The notes under the pieces: generated by a model | What the model was told of the DNA's origin: nothing | The model's database searches: none | The model's input: the letters and a program-made list of their open reading frames with translations, nothing else | Assembly (NCBI RefSeq): GCF_025502585.1 | Contig: NZ_CP106679.1 | Span: 415,001 to 479,000 of the forward strand | Reading direction: 5' to 3' | Source: Reichenbachiella agarivorans | Lineage (GTDB): Bacteria > Bacteroidota > Bacteroidia > Cytophagales > Cyclobacteriaceae | DNA length: 64,000 nt | Position numbers and translations under genes: made by a program | Shown: positions 9,236-18,848 of the stretch, piece by piece | Layout: every line of letters starts with the position of its first letter | How positions within the stretch are numbered: position 1 is the first letter of the stretch

Positions 9236-9403
9236 CTCACTATTGATTAATAGTATCTCATTATTTATTAACATATGCTCACTATATATTGATATCAACT
9301 CAGCAAAAAATGATAAAATGACAAAGTAAAATGAAATAAACGCAGTAGAAAATCAAATAACCGCAGCATAGGATAACATTAACTCAGTACTACTCAATCA
9401 TTT
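9236..9403. repeat. Degenerate 21-bp phased tandem array (8 units)
   Basis: Units start at 9236, 9257, 9278, 9299, 9320, 9341, 9362 and 9383, exactly 21 bp apart. Seven of eight units open with C(T/G)CA: CTCA in units 1-4 and 8, CGCA in units 6 and 7. Unit 5 (GACA) is degenerate. The remainder is AT-rich with a recurring AT(T/G)NATA-like centre. Adjacent units agree at roughly 12-15 of 21 positions by my hand alignment, except the last. 21 bp equals two DNA helical turns, so the CTCA cores face one side of the helix. It ends 54 nt before a TTG and 75 nt before the preferred ATG of the next gene, an HTH regulator. It is also in frame as a heptapeptide-like pattern (an ORF from ATG 9231 reads 32 codons), so a decayed coding repeat is an alternative. 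Confidence 0.7.
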
Positions 9404-9478
9404 AGTGATTTTTACTTATTGACTGTTAATAGTTTATGATTTTGGAGTATATTTAGGTTGAATCAACCTTATTCTATT

Positions 9479-9823
9479 ATGCTGACCTTGCATGTATCGC
9501 GATTGCTGCATATCCGTGGCATTCAAAAACCCTATAATTTCTTGAGAAATCTCGGACTGAGTCATAATGTGGCGCACCGTATGCTGTCCGACAAGGCAGT
9601 GGGCATCAAGCTCTATCAGCTGCAGAAACTTTGTCTCGCGCTGCATTGCACTCCCAACGACCTGATGGCTTGGGATAGCACGCAGACTTCTCTTTCGGCT
9701 GATCATCCCATCATGGAACTGGTAAGGCCCGCCGAGGATAGCCTCACCGTAGGAGAGCTACGCCAGCTCCCACTCGCTAAACTCAATCAAATCAAACAAT
9801 TGCTCAAGGACATGGAATCATGA
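9479..9823 (+). CDS. Cro/C1-type (XRE) HTH transcriptional regulator
   Basis: 114 residues from the ATG at 9479; a TTG at 9458 would add seven residues but the conserved start is MLTLHVSRLLHIRGI. The first 65 residues form a YozG/HTH_26-like helix-turn-helix domain: NFLRNLGLSHNVAHRMLSDK, then a helix with IKLYQLQKLCLALHCTPNDLM, in which the LCLALHCTPNDL phrase is diagnostic of this small XRE subgroup. A C-terminal tail (SLTVGELRQLPLAKLNQIKQLL) probably mediates dimerisation. It acts as a DNA-binding regulator, target unknown. The 21-bp array immediately upstream is a candidate autoregulatory operator (inference). It is convergent with gluconokinase, 71 nt away. Confidence 0.85.
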   Translation: MLTLHVSRLLHIRGIQKPYNFLRNLGLSHNVAHRMLSDKAVGIKLYQLQKLCLALHCTPNDLMAWDSTQTSLSADHPIMELVRPAEDSLTVGELRQLPLAKLNQIKQLLKDMES

Positions 9824-9894
9824 GATGGATTTGGCATATACTTGGCTGTTTTGGGAGGAAATGGATGGGATCAGCTTAACCTAAAATCCACCAA

Positions 9895-10398
9895 TCACCG
9901 ATTCATCAAATCAACAATCCCTGCGACAATCTGCTTGGGTGCTTGGGATATATCGAAGCGCCATGCGTAGGCCGGAGCTTCCAACACTTCCAGTTGATTG
10001 GCGAGCAATTTAGGATCAAAGAAATGTCCTTTTCTTGCACTCAGTCTCTCTGCTAGTGTCTTTTGGTCTCCGTGTAAGTACACCCAAATAATATCCCCAT
10101 CATAATACTGGGACAAAGTCTCTCGGTACTTTTCCTTCAGGGCAGAGCAGGCGATGATGGCTCCCCGCTCTTTGGATTTTGTCTCAATATGCCGTGCCAG
10201 AGCCAATAACCAGGGCTCTCGATCCTCATCATCGAGCGGATGACCAGCAGCCATTTTATCCTTGTTGGCCTTGGGATGAAAATCATCCCCATCGTAGAAA
10301 GGCACATCTATCGCCTCTCCTAGCATCGCTCCTATGGTACTCTTGCCTGAGCCACTCACGCCTAGCACTACTATTATGGGCTTTGTTTCCTTACTCAT
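9895..10398 (-). CDS. gntK: Gluconokinase
   Basis: 167 residues, the usual length for GntK/IdnK-type gluconate kinase. P-loop GVSGSGKST at residues 13-21, the substrate segment FYDGDDFHPKANKDKMAAGHPLDDEDREPWL, then ACSALKEKYR and the lid region RLSARKGHFFDPKLLANQ. It phosphorylates D-gluconate to 6-phosphogluconate with ATP in the cytosol. It lies 138 nt downstream of the FG-GAP lipoprotein gene on the same strand at the end of the glycan utilisation locus, so it may channel oxidised glucose into central metabolism (inference). No Entner-Doudoroff genes are adjacent. Confidence 0.95.
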   Translation of the reverse strand: MSKETKPIIVVLGVSGSGKSTIGAMLGEAIDVPFYDGDDFHPKANKDKMAAGHPLDDEDREPWLLALARHIETKSKERGAIIACSALKEKYRETLSQYYDGDIIWVYLHGDQKTLAERLSARKGHFFDPKLLANQLEVLEAPAYAWRFDISQAPKQIVAGIVDLMNR

Positions 10399-10536
10399 CG
10401 ATCAATTGAAATACTCCTTATAGTCCTCCACTGGTATTCTTATCTACCCAGAGTTTGAAATCACCTGCTTCAGCATGATTGTAACCTGGGTTATATACTA
10501 TCATTCCATATACACAATACTCCTCGCAGAGCCATT

Positions 10537-13500
10537 TTACCTATTCACTTCAAAAATCTGAAGTGGCCCCATGTTGTTGGCGATGACTATAGAATTGGTT
10601 TTCCCATCCAAGATTTTGATTTTCTTGGAATCAAAAGGCACTAGAAACCCAGAAGTAGTCAATGATTGCGCTGCAAAATCACCCTTTCCATTACCCAACA
10701 TCACCAGACCAATCCCTGCGTCATTTCGTGGTGTTTCGATTTCCGACGAGTACAGACCTCCTACAGAGACTATATCCAAATGTCCATCTTGATTGACATC
10801 CATGATCGCCCAATCATTGATCGATGAAAACTGGGCCTGGAATGGCAATTCTTTCAGCTTCATCTTTCCATTTTGATTTTCGATATAAACACTGGCGAAA
10901 CTCTCTACACTGAAATGGTATGAACTATCCAGCATATCCGTCCCGAAAATATCCTGCATACTCGCTGTAGAAAAGGAGTTGTAATCCTTGTATGCCACCT
11001 TGATCGCAGGGATCTGCTGAGACGAACATTGTCTACCTCGGACAGGATACTCTTTGCCTCCATTGCGGTAGCTGAGTACTATATCACTCTTGCTGTTCTT
11101 GTCAAAGTCGTCTGCATAAATCGCAAATGGTGCCTGTGGAGACGCTTGGTATTTATAATTCTGCCCCATGTTGCCCAGCACGAAATCCATATCTCCATCC
11201 TTGTCAAAATCTGCCTGATCAATGCTGAACCACCAGCCAACCGTGTTGCCTTCGAAGTAATTGTCACTCTGATCCTCAAAACCTGCTGTAGTCTGAATGT
11301 ACACTTTGATCGGCATCCACTCTCCTACGACAATCAAGTCAGCCTTTTGGTCTCCATTGATATCCGTCCAGATGGCATCTGTGACCATGCCTACATTTTG
11401 GACTGCTGGGATCAAATCAACAGTGACCTCTACATACTTGAGTGTGCCCGATTCTAGTTGGTTTTCTAGCAAAAAGCTCTTGCCAGGATAAGGATAGTTA
11501 TGCGCTGACAATCGACCTCCTACAAACAAATCCATGTCTCCGTCCTGATCGTAATCGAACGGTCTCACACATCCGCCGCTGTAATACATCATCGGTAGTA
11601 CATTGATCGCTCTGGTGAAAACACCCTGATCATTGAGATACAATCTGTCTTGGTAGTTTTGATGCCCTGCCTCGTCTTGATTGCCTCCGCTGACTATGTA
11701 AAGATCCAAATCACCATCGTTGTCCGCATCGTAAAATTCTGCATCTAAATCCTCGTGCCATATATTGCCCGATGGGTCTAAGACAGATTTGGTATATGTG
11801 CCATCCATATTCTGGACGAACAACCAACCTTCGTATCCTGAAGCTGCGCCATAGTAGAAATCCTCCAGTCCATCTTGATTGACATCAGCCACTGCCAATG
11901 CAGGCCCGAAATTGGACATCTTGTGAGGAAGGAGAACTTGGACATCAAAGTCATTGAACTCATTCTCGACATGCCACTCATCCTCGGCAAGCACCTTGCT
12001 GGTCACTTCTGAAAATAGAGTTTGAGTGGTGTTTAGCTGCGCTGCAAAACTCTTTGGTTGATCCCAAGAGAGAGTCAAGAGTTGATTAGCTGCCACATTG
12101 TACTGCTTGTCTATCACCTTTCCGTTTCGGAGCAAAAGCAATGAATCCACTGTACTCGCATCGGACAATCCAAAATGCAATATCGGTTCTACTGCTGATT
12201 GAAAACCTCGGACAGGATTCAATTGACCAATTTGCATCTGACCGTGTTGGTAGATTTTCACTTCCGATCCGTAGCCTCGATTGTTGGCTGCTGTACTTGT
12301 GACTGCAATTCGCAGATAATTACTTCCTTTGATCTGCTCGCTGTTGTTTCTGAAGATGGCTGCCTCACTGTCAATGTTGTTGATGACCAAATCCAAGTCA
12401 CCATCATTGTCCAAATCTGCATAGCTCGTTCCATTGGAGAACCCAACCATTTCTACACCCCAGTCCTGATTCACTTTTTCGAATCCAAGACCACCTTTGT
12501 TTCTGAACATGAAATTGTCAATAGGTTCGGAGGGAATGCTATCCGCTAGTAGTTTCAATTCCTGATCGCTGGCCTTGTCCAGTACTCCTTCGAGAGCGAG
12601 AAAGAAATCACGGTTATTTATTTCCTTTCTGGTGCCGTTGGATATATATAAATCCTTGAAGCCATCATTGTCAAAATCAGCAAGCAGAGGGGTCCAGCTC
12701 CAATCGGTCGATGAGACGCCTGATATCCAAGCTACGTTGCTCATGACTGGTAGCGAATCCACGATTCCTTGATTCAACTGAAGTGCGTTGTACATGTATT
12801 GGTAGTGGAATCCGCTGTTGACCGTGGACCAAAACAAGGCAGGATTCATGCTCGCCATGTTGGCTTTGGATCGTCGGTTGTCTGCGGCGGACATATCTAC
12901 CTGTATCAAATCGATGAGTCCATCATTGTTGACATCCGCTGCATCCGTACCCATGCCATAAAATGCAGTTTGCTTGGTGATTTTCTTTAATTCGTTTCTG
13001 AAAGTACCATCGCCATTGTTGATGTAAAAATAATCCGGCGTACTAAAATCGTTGGAGACATAGATATCATCCCAGCCATCTTGGTTGAAATCCACAATGC
13101 TGGCACTCAAACTCAGTCCAAATGAAAGCAAACCAGATTCCTCAGTCACATCGGTAAAATGACCATTGCCGTCATTTCTATAGAAGTGGTCACTTTTTTC
13201 CATCACTGGGTTATTGACCCACATATAGTAGGAAAAATTGGTAGTAGTAAATGGTGTGATAGGATAATTGGCTACAAAGACATCCAAATCTCCATCATGG
13301 TCATAATCAAAGAAAGAGGTCTGAACTGAATTGCCTGTATCCGCCAACCCATAAGCTTGGGCCGACTCAGTAAAAGTCAAGTCACCGTTGTTGATGTAGA
13401 GTTCGTTGCGTCGGTCATCTCCTAGTCCAGCTACGCTGTAGTAGAGATCCATGTAGCCATCTGCATTGATATCAACTATGCTGACACCCGTGTACCATTT

Positions 13501-13833
13501 GTGCAAACTACCTGCTAACCCTGATTTTGAAGTCAAATCCTCAAATATCAAATTTCCTTTGTTCAAATAAAATCTATTTGACACCATGTTGCCAGTGAAT
13601 ACCAAGTCCTGTAAACCATCATTGTCAAAATCCGCGATGGCAACCCCTCCACCCATGTAGAGATAGGGGTATTTGAAATAATTCAAAGTATCGGACTCAG
13701 TAAGTGTATTAGAAAATGAAACCTGTGAGTATTCCGTTGGGATTTTCTCAAACCTTTTTAGCGTATTTTCCCCACATGAGAATAATACTGACAAAACCAC
13801 TCCACTACAAAAGAACCAAAAACTTACTTTCAT
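10537..13833 (-). CDS. FG-GAP/VCBS-repeat lipoprotein with ASPIC/UnbV domain (CRTAC1-like)
   Basis: 1098 residues. Signal sequence with lipobox LFSC (Cys20). The body is built of FG-GAP/VCBS beta-propeller repeats with many calcium-binding-like DxDxDGxxD loops (ADFDNDGLQDLVF, VDINADGYMDLYY, DYDHDGDLDVFVANY), in two blocks. An ASPIC/UnbV domain lies between them at about residues 505-590 (NRGYGSEVKIY, VRGFQSAVEPILHFGLSD). Such proteins are frequent beside SusC/SusD pairs in Bacteroidota and are thought to be surface glycan-binding or scaffold proteins; the exact role is not established. It is downstream of susD, but a strong terminator lies in the 84-nt gap, so it is probably expressed less than susCD or from its own promoter. 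Confidence 0.92.
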   Translation of the reverse strand: MKVSFWFFCSGVVLSVLFSCGENTLKRFEKIPTEYSQVSFSNTLTESDTLNYFKYPYLYMGGGVAIADFDNDGLQDLVFTGNMVSNRFYLNKGNLIFEDLTSKSGLAGSLHKWYTGVSIVDINADGYMDLYYSVAGLGDDRRNELYINNGDLTFTESAQAYGLADTGNSVQTSFFDYDHDGDLDVFVANYPITPFTTTNFSYYMWVNNPVMEKSDHFYRNDGNGHFTDVTEESGLLSFGLSLSASIVDFNQDGWDDIYVSNDFSTPDYFYINNGDGTFRNELKKITKQTAFYGMGTDAADVNNDGLIDLIQVDMSAADNRRSKANMASMNPALFWSTVNSGFHYQYMYNALQLNQGIVDSLPVMSNVAWISGVSSTDWSWTPLLADFDNDGFKDLYISNGTRKEINNRDFFLALEGVLDKASDQELKLLADSIPSEPIDNFMFRNKGGLGFEKVNQDWGVEMVGFSNGTSYADLDNDGDLDLVINNIDSEAAIFRNNSEQIKGSNYLRIAVTSTAANNRGYGSEVKIYQHGQMQIGQLNPVRGFQSAVEPILHFGLSDASTVDSLLLLRNGKVIDKQYNVAANQLLTLSWDQPKSFAAQLNTTQTLFSEVTSKVLAEDEWHVENEFNDFDVQVLLPHKMSNFGPALAVADVNQDGLEDFYYGAASGYEGWLFVQNMDGTYTKSVLDPSGNIWHEDLDAEFYDADNDGDLDLYIVSGGNQDEAGHQNYQDRLYLNDQGVFTRAINVLPMMYYSGGCVRPFDYDQDGDMDLFVGGRLSAHNYPYPGKSFLLENQLESGTLKYVEVTVDLIPAVQNVGMVTDAIWTDINGDQKADLIVVGEWMPIKVYIQTTAGFEDQSDNYFEGNTVGWWFSIDQADFDKDGDMDFVLGNMGQNYKYQASPQAPFAIYADDFDKNSKSDIVLSYRNGGKEYPVRGRQCSSQQIPAIKVAYKDYNSFSTASMQDIFGTDMLDSSYHFSVESFASVYIENQNGKMKLKELPFQAQFSSINDWAIMDVNQDGHLDIVSVGGLYSSEIETPRNDAGIGLVMLGNGKGDFAAQSLTTSGFLVPFDSKKIKILDGKTNSIVIANNMGPLQIFEVNR

Positions 13834-13871
13834 ATCTCTATGCTCTAATTATATACTAAGTTGTAAATAAA

Positions 13872-13898
13872 AAAAGGGCTGGAAAATCCAGCCCTTTT
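13872..13898 (-). terminator. Strong intrinsic terminator between susD and FG-GAP gene
   Basis: Perfect 12-bp stem AAAAGGGCTGGA / TCCAGCCCTTTT with a 3-nt loop, followed on the minus strand by a T-run (TTTTTTTATTTAC). It sits 20 nt after the susD stop. Confidence 0.9.
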
Positions 13899-13917
13899 CA
13901 ATTTATATTGTTTGGGC

Positions 13918-15609
13918 TTAGTTACCGCTCCAGACTGTATTTTGTTTCAGATTTTCTGAAATATCCAATGCACGCAATGGAATTGGGAAAATATTATGCT
14001 TTGCTTCATATGGACTTGAATTAAGAGAGGTAACGGTTCTCTTTTCATTGGCTATAAAAGTATTAATTTTATTTACCGCATAGTTAGGGTCATCTTGACT
14101 CCATCTTCTCAAGTCAAACAATCTGTGGCCTTCCATAGATAACTCCAATCTTCTTTCGAATCTGATTTTTTCTATAGCGGCATCACCCGTACCGAAACTT
14201 GCTGGTGTGTACTCAGCAATCACATAGTTTGCTGCATCATTACCACTTTCGTCCTTTACTCTAGTTGAGTTTATCGCACGCTTTCTCACTTGATTAACAA
14301 GCGCCATTGCTTCAACGAATTTACCTTGCTCAGCCTTTGCTTCTGCTGCCAACAAAAGAACATCAGCATACCTGATCACATTGTAATGTAGACCTGAGAA
14401 CTGCTGTCCCCAATCGCCAGTACCTTGTGTGCTTGTTTCACCATTTTTATACACATTTTTCTTAGGTAGATATGGGCCTGCATCCAATTGTGCTCTTACC
14501 CAGTCAAACCCTTCGTGAATACCGTATCCATTGTACTCAATGCCTCTTCTTCCTATCGTATAATCCAATCTTGGATCAAGCTCTCCTGGATAAGTCAAGA
14601 AAAAGTCACTAGAAGTAAGACCATAGTCATTGTTGATATCAGATGCATTGTACCCTGTTACGTCTGGCAAACCATTCTTGGTTTTGAACGCATTGGCCAA
14701 ATCCTGTGTAGGTTGATAGAATCCACAACAAGTTCCAAGTGGGCCACTACCTGGAAAGTTCAGTGTTCCTCCCTTGTTGCCATTGGCATTGTTGGTCGCT
14801 CCATCATTTGCTTCAAATTGAATCGAGAAGATTGCTTCCGCTGAATTTTTACCCGCAGCATTAAAGTTATCATTGAATTCTGCATTCAAAGCGTATGGTC
14901 CATTGTCGATCACATCATTGAAGATAGCCTCTGCTTCAGCCCATTTTTGTTGGTAAACAAGGGCTTTAGCCATATATGACTTAGCTGTCCAGGAATTGGC
15001 TCTTGCTACGCCATTGTCTTCTGGGAGATTGTCTATTGCAAACTGAAAATCAGTCTCTACTTCAGCCCATAGTGGTCCATCGTTTGGTTGATCAGGATTC
15101 TCAATGGCATTCACCTCATCTATATATGCTACATTTCCATACAACCTTGTCAGTTCAAAATTATAATGTGCTCTTAGGAATTTAGCCTCAGCAATCTTGG
15201 TAGTCAAATCTACGTCGGTAATCGAGTTAGCTAATGAAATCACAGCATTCGCTCTGTTCACTCCAGCATATAACGCTACCCACTTGCTATTGAAGTAACT
15301 ATTACCAGTTGTCCAATTGTAGGTTTGCAAGGCATGTAGTGCAGGTTGATCTCCATTGGTACTACCTTTGTGCGAATCATCCGTCAATACGTCCATCCAC
15401 CAGTTATCACCGGTTGGTTCCCAATCACCTACTGCTCCTACCTGACCATCTAGTGCACTGTATGCAGCAGTCAAAAGCAGGTCTACACCATCTGCATTGG
15501 CTAATGCAGCATCACTCAAAGCACCCTTGTTGGTACCTTCTGAAAAATCCTCACTACACCCCAGTACAACTAAGACTGTCAGGATATATATTATTATGTT
15601 TCTTTTCAT
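13918..15609 (-). CDS. SusD/RagB-family glycan-binding lipoprotein
   Basis: 563 residues. Lipoprotein signal MKRNIIIYILTVLVVLGC (Cys18). An N-terminal TPR-rich region follows (AYSALDGQVG, YAGVNRANAVISLANSI, EAKFLRAHYNFELTRLYGNVAYI), then the RagB/SusD C-terminal domain closing with RRLELSMEGHRLFDLRRW and IFPIPLRALDISENLKQN. Both phrases are family signatures. SusD caps the SusC channel on the cell surface and captures oligosaccharide. It begins 19 nt after the susC stop, so the pair is co-transcribed and translated as a unit. Which glycan it binds cannot be read from sequence; the linked GH3 and GH30 enzymes suggest a beta-glucan. Confidence 0.97.
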   Translation of the reverse strand: MKRNIIIYILTVLVVLGCSEDFSEGTNKGALSDAALANADGVDLLLTAAYSALDGQVGAVGDWEPTGDNWWMDVLTDDSHKGSTNGDQPALHALQTYNWTTGNSYFNSKWVALYAGVNRANAVISLANSITDVDLTTKIAEAKFLRAHYNFELTRLYGNVAYIDEVNAIENPDQPNDGPLWAEVETDFQFAIDNLPEDNGVARANSWTAKSYMAKALVYQQKWAEAEAIFNDVIDNGPYALNAEFNDNFNAAGKNSAEAIFSIQFEANDGATNNANGNKGGTLNFPGSGPLGTCCGFYQPTQDLANAFKTKNGLPDVTGYNASDINNDYGLTSSDFFLTYPGELDPRLDYTIGRRGIEYNGYGIHEGFDWVRAQLDAGPYLPKKNVYKNGETSTQGTGDWGQQFSGLHYNVIRYADVLLLAAEAKAEQGKFVEAMALVNQVRKRAINSTRVKDESGNDAANYVIAEYTPASFGTGDAAIEKIRFERRLELSMEGHRLFDLRRWSQDDPNYAVNKINTFIANEKRTVTSLNSSPYEAKHNIFPIPLRALDISENLKQNTVWSGN

Positions 15610-15628
15610 CTTATTAATTCTTTATTAA

Positions 15629-18600
15629 TTAAAAATCAACACTTAAACCAATCAAATAAGTCTGAGAAGTCGGGTAACTACCAAAATCTATCCCTGTATC
15701 GATATCAGAGTTGTTGAATCGCCCAATCTCAGGATCCAAACCGCTGTAATCAGTAATCGTGAAGAGATTAGATGCCTGAACATAGACTCTTGCTCTAGAC
15801 ATTCCAGCTTTTGAAGAAATAGTACTAGGTAGTGTGTAACCTAACTGAATGTTTTTCATTCTGAAATAGGACCCATCCTCTACAAAATAACTATTAGCCT
15901 GAGTTTCATTGTTAGTCACATTTTTACTCAATGCAGGTACATTCCCATTAGGATTAGTTGTTTCGTTGAAGGCATCTAATACTCTGGTACTTCTGTTTCC
16001 ATCGTAGAAACTAGGAAAATCTGTGAAGATTCGAGTGTAGTTGTAAATCTCATTTCCTTGAGACCCTGTGAAGAATAAGGCCAAATCAAAACCTTTGTAA
16101 GCTACATCAATGTTGATACCGTAGGTAAAATCAGGGTTAGGACTTCCAATGTTTGTACGATCGTTATCATCAATTATACCATTGTTATCAATGTCAGCAT
16201 ACTGAAATCTACCCACGCCCTCTGCAGGAGTGTCAAAACCTTGATCGGGAGCAGCAGATACTTCTGTCTCACTTCTAAAAATTCCTATGACTTTTCTACC
16301 ATAGAAACTAGAAACTGGACCACCAACGGCTGAATTGGTAAAAGTGATCCCTCTTAGGTTTCCTCCCACGATACTTGTCCCAAGTTCATCTGTTTTGATG
16401 ATCTCATTCTTGTATTTAGAAAATTTCAAACCGATGTTGTAGGTAAAATCCGAAGTTGTTCCTGTGTTTCCGTAGTTCAAACTCAAATCAAATCCTCTGT
16501 TGTTGATTTCTCCATTGTTGATATATGGATTCCCGTTACTGGCTACTGGAGCAGTTGATGGAAGAGACGTAGAGATAATGTTATCCTTACTTGTCAAATC
16601 AAAATAATCAAAGGTGATTTCCAATTTATCGTTCAACAAACCTATGTCAACACCAATGTTCTTCTGTACTGAAGTCTCCCAAGTCAAATTAGGGTTTCCT
16701 GGTGTTGACAAGACGGCTCCTGGAGTATAATTCCCTCCGAAGTTATAAAACGCCAACTGATTGTTTGCTTGATTTACATTGATGGTAGGTGTAGCATTTG
16801 GAATCGATTGGTTCCCCATTTCTCCATAGGAACCTCTCAACTTCAAATTAGAAAACAAGTCTGGGATGAAAGCTTCTTCACTCAAAACCCATCCAGCACT
16901 TACCGCAGGGAAAACTCCTGTATTGTTTCCATCCTCGAATCTTGATGTCTTGTCTCTTCTAACTGTAGCAGTCAAAATATATTTACCTGCGTAGTTGTAT
17001 TTCAATTGACCAAAGTACGAAAACAAGGTTGAAGTGGTATTGGTAGAACTTCCTATGGAAGTAGCGCCTACTCCATAACCCAATAGTCTATTGTCTACTA
17101 CATCATTCAATAAAAAATCTTGTTGTGAAACTGCTGTAAATTCAAAGTGGTCTGAGATAGCTTCTATACCTGCTATCACTCCAACGTTATGTTTCCCAAC
17201 AGTTTTTTCATATCTCAAAGTATTGGTCCACACATATCCAGAGCTTATGTATCTCGCAGTTGTCAAATTGTTGGTTGTAATCGCTTCACTGTGCTCTGGG
17301 TTCAAAGAATTGAATACATCCCCAGTTCCAGACCTATAGTTGACGCCAATATTTGATCGTGCAGTCAATCCATCGATGATATCTACTTCCGCATATGCAT
17401 CTCCATAGATTCTCATGTTAGAGTTCAAATTGTCCTTTGCTCTGGTCATAACTGCTAAAGGGTTCTGTGCATTTCCCAAACCAGCGGCCGATTGATACGT
17501 CCCTGCAAAGTTCCCCCCCTCATCATAAGCAGGCATCAGAGGAGAAGCTCTATAAGCCAAGCCCAATGGACTGTCATCGCCATTTTGACCTGGGAACAAA
17601 GTTTGTCTAGAATAAGCGAAACTCAAATTTTGACCAATTCTTAATCTTTCCTTGATACTGAATTCTGTATTGGCTCTACCCGTGTATCTGTCATATCCAG
17701 TACCTGTCAAGATACCTTCTCTATCCAAATAGCCCATTGACATCATGTACTTACTAGCTTCTGACCCTCCGTTTACCGACACATAGTAATTTTGGTATGT
17801 TGCATCTTCGAAGATCTCACCAAACCAATCAGTACCAGCACTGGTTTTTGTCAAGCGATTGGTTTCTGCATCATATGGTAGGTCTCTGTCTCCTCTGTAG
17901 TAACCAGAAATATTCGGTTCTGCACCTACACCAAACTGAGGATGAGATGGCGCAACACCATCGTTAATAGCACTTTCCCAGAAAACTTCACCCAATTGCT
18001 CAGAGTTCAACATGTCTGGAGCGGTTACTGGAGTTTGTACACCATAAGAAATATCTAATGTGACTTTTGGCTTGCCTGACACATCATATCCACCTTTTCT
18101 TGTTTTGATTACAATCACACCATTGGTTGCTCTGGCCCCATATACTGAAGATACCGCAGCATCCTTCAATACAGTCACACTCTCGATATCACTGGTGTTC
18201 AAATCAGTCAAGAAATCAGGATCGTTGGTTTGATAGCCATCGATGATGTACAATGGATCGTTGTTACCAGTAGTTGCTACCCCACGGATTCTCACGATCG
18301 GTGCAGCTCCTGGGCTACCATTGGATACGACTGTGACACCTGACAATCTACCCTGAAAACCTTCGGCTGCTGACGTAGATGGAATAGAGAATGCCTTCTC
18401 TGTATCCAATGCATCAATCGAACCAGTAATGGTCTTCTTAGACTCAGATGAATAACCAGTTACAATAACCTCTTGCAAAGAAGCAACATCTTCCTCCATG
18501 GTTACATCGATCACTGACCTACTTCCTATTGCCAATTCTTGCGTTTTCATTCCGATGAATGAGAAAACAAGCGTTTCAGCATTATTGCCAACGGACAATG

Positions 18601-18820
18601 TGTACTGTCCTGAAACATTGGAAACGGTACCGTTGGTGGTTCCTTTGACTAAAATACTCACCCCTGGTAATTCATCGCCAGTAGTGGACACGATCTTTCC
18701 GCTAATGCTCCTGTCTTGTGCTTGAACTGTGTAATTATTCAGTCCCAACAAGATCAACAACACTACTGCCATGTTGGATAACTTGGCAGAACATATATAT
18801 GATATTAATATTTTTTTCAT
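15629..18820 (-). CDS. SusC/RagA-family TonB-linked outer-membrane transporter
   Basis: 1063 residues. Signal peptide ending NNYTVQAQ, a CarboxypepD_reg-like domain (SISGKIVSTTGDELPGVSIL, to about residue 110), a spacer with LQEVIVTGYSSESKKTITGS, the SusC plug (GRLSGVTVVSNGSPGAAPIVRI, then LYIIDGY and VLKDAAVSSVYGARATNGVI) and a large barrel ending YLIGLSVDF. It imports oligosaccharides with its SusD lid using TonB energy. It starts 28 nt after the stop of an Ig-like lipoprotein and is followed 19 nt later by susD, giving a three-gene operon. Confidence 0.97.
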   Translation of the reverse strand: MKKILISYICSAKLSNMAVVLLILLGLNNYTVQAQDRSISGKIVSTTGDELPGVSILVKGTTNGTVSNVSGQYTLSVGNNAETLVFSFIGMKTQELAIGSRSVIDVTMEEDVASLQEVIVTGYSSESKKTITGSIDALDTEKAFSIPSTSAAEGFQGRLSGVTVVSNGSPGAAPIVRIRGVATTGNNDPLYIIDGYQTNDPDFLTDLNTSDIESVTVLKDAAVSSVYGARATNGVIVIKTRKGGYDVSGKPKVTLDISYGVQTPVTAPDMLNSEQLGEVFWESAINDGVAPSHPQFGVGAEPNISGYYRGDRDLPYDAETNRLTKTSAGTDWFGEIFEDATYQNYYVSVNGGSEASKYMMSMGYLDREGILTGTGYDRYTGRANTEFSIKERLRIGQNLSFAYSRQTLFPGQNGDDSPLGLAYRASPLMPAYDEGGNFAGTYQSAAGLGNAQNPLAVMTRAKDNLNSNMRIYGDAYAEVDIIDGLTARSNIGVNYRSGTGDVFNSLNPEHSEAITTNNLTTARYISSGYVWTNTLRYEKTVGKHNVGVIAGIEAISDHFEFTAVSQQDFLLNDVVDNRLLGYGVGATSIGSSTNTTSTLFSYFGQLKYNYAGKYILTATVRRDKTSRFEDGNNTGVFPAVSAGWVLSEEAFIPDLFSNLKLRGSYGEMGNQSIPNATPTINVNQANNQLAFYNFGGNYTPGAVLSTPGNPNLTWETSVQKNIGVDIGLLNDKLEITFDYFDLTSKDNIISTSLPSTAPVASNGNPYINNGEINNRGFDLSLNYGNTGTTSDFTYNIGLKFSKYKNEIIKTDELGTSIVGGNLRGITFTNSAVGGPVSSFYGRKVIGIFRSETEVSAAPDQGFDTPAEGVGRFQYADIDNNGIIDDNDRTNIGSPNPDFTYGINIDVAYKGFDLALFFTGSQGNEIYNYTRIFTDFPSFYDGNRSTRVLDAFNETTNPNGNVPALSKNVTNNETQANSYFVEDGSYFRMKNIQLGYTLPSTISSKAGMSRARVYVQASNLFTITDYSGLDPEIGRFNNSDIDTGIDFGSYPTSQTYLIGLSVDF

Positions 18821-18848
18821 GTTAATAAGTTTTCTTAGTGAGACTTAA

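Noticed and set aside
9231-9329. Small ORF of 32 codons within the 21-bp array
   Set aside because: It follows from the 21-bp period; in-frame stops interrupt the array later and there is no ribosome-binding evidence.
9236-9403. CRISPR array
   Set aside because: Units are contiguous 21-mers with no spacers and no cas genes are in the window.
10399-10536. Possible gene fragment between gntK and the FG-GAP gene
   Set aside because: About 38 open codons on the minus strand lack a start and a recognisable family.
12199-12549. Plus-strand open frames antisense to the FG-GAP gene
   Set aside because: Shadow frames of a repetitive, clearly coding minus-strand gene.
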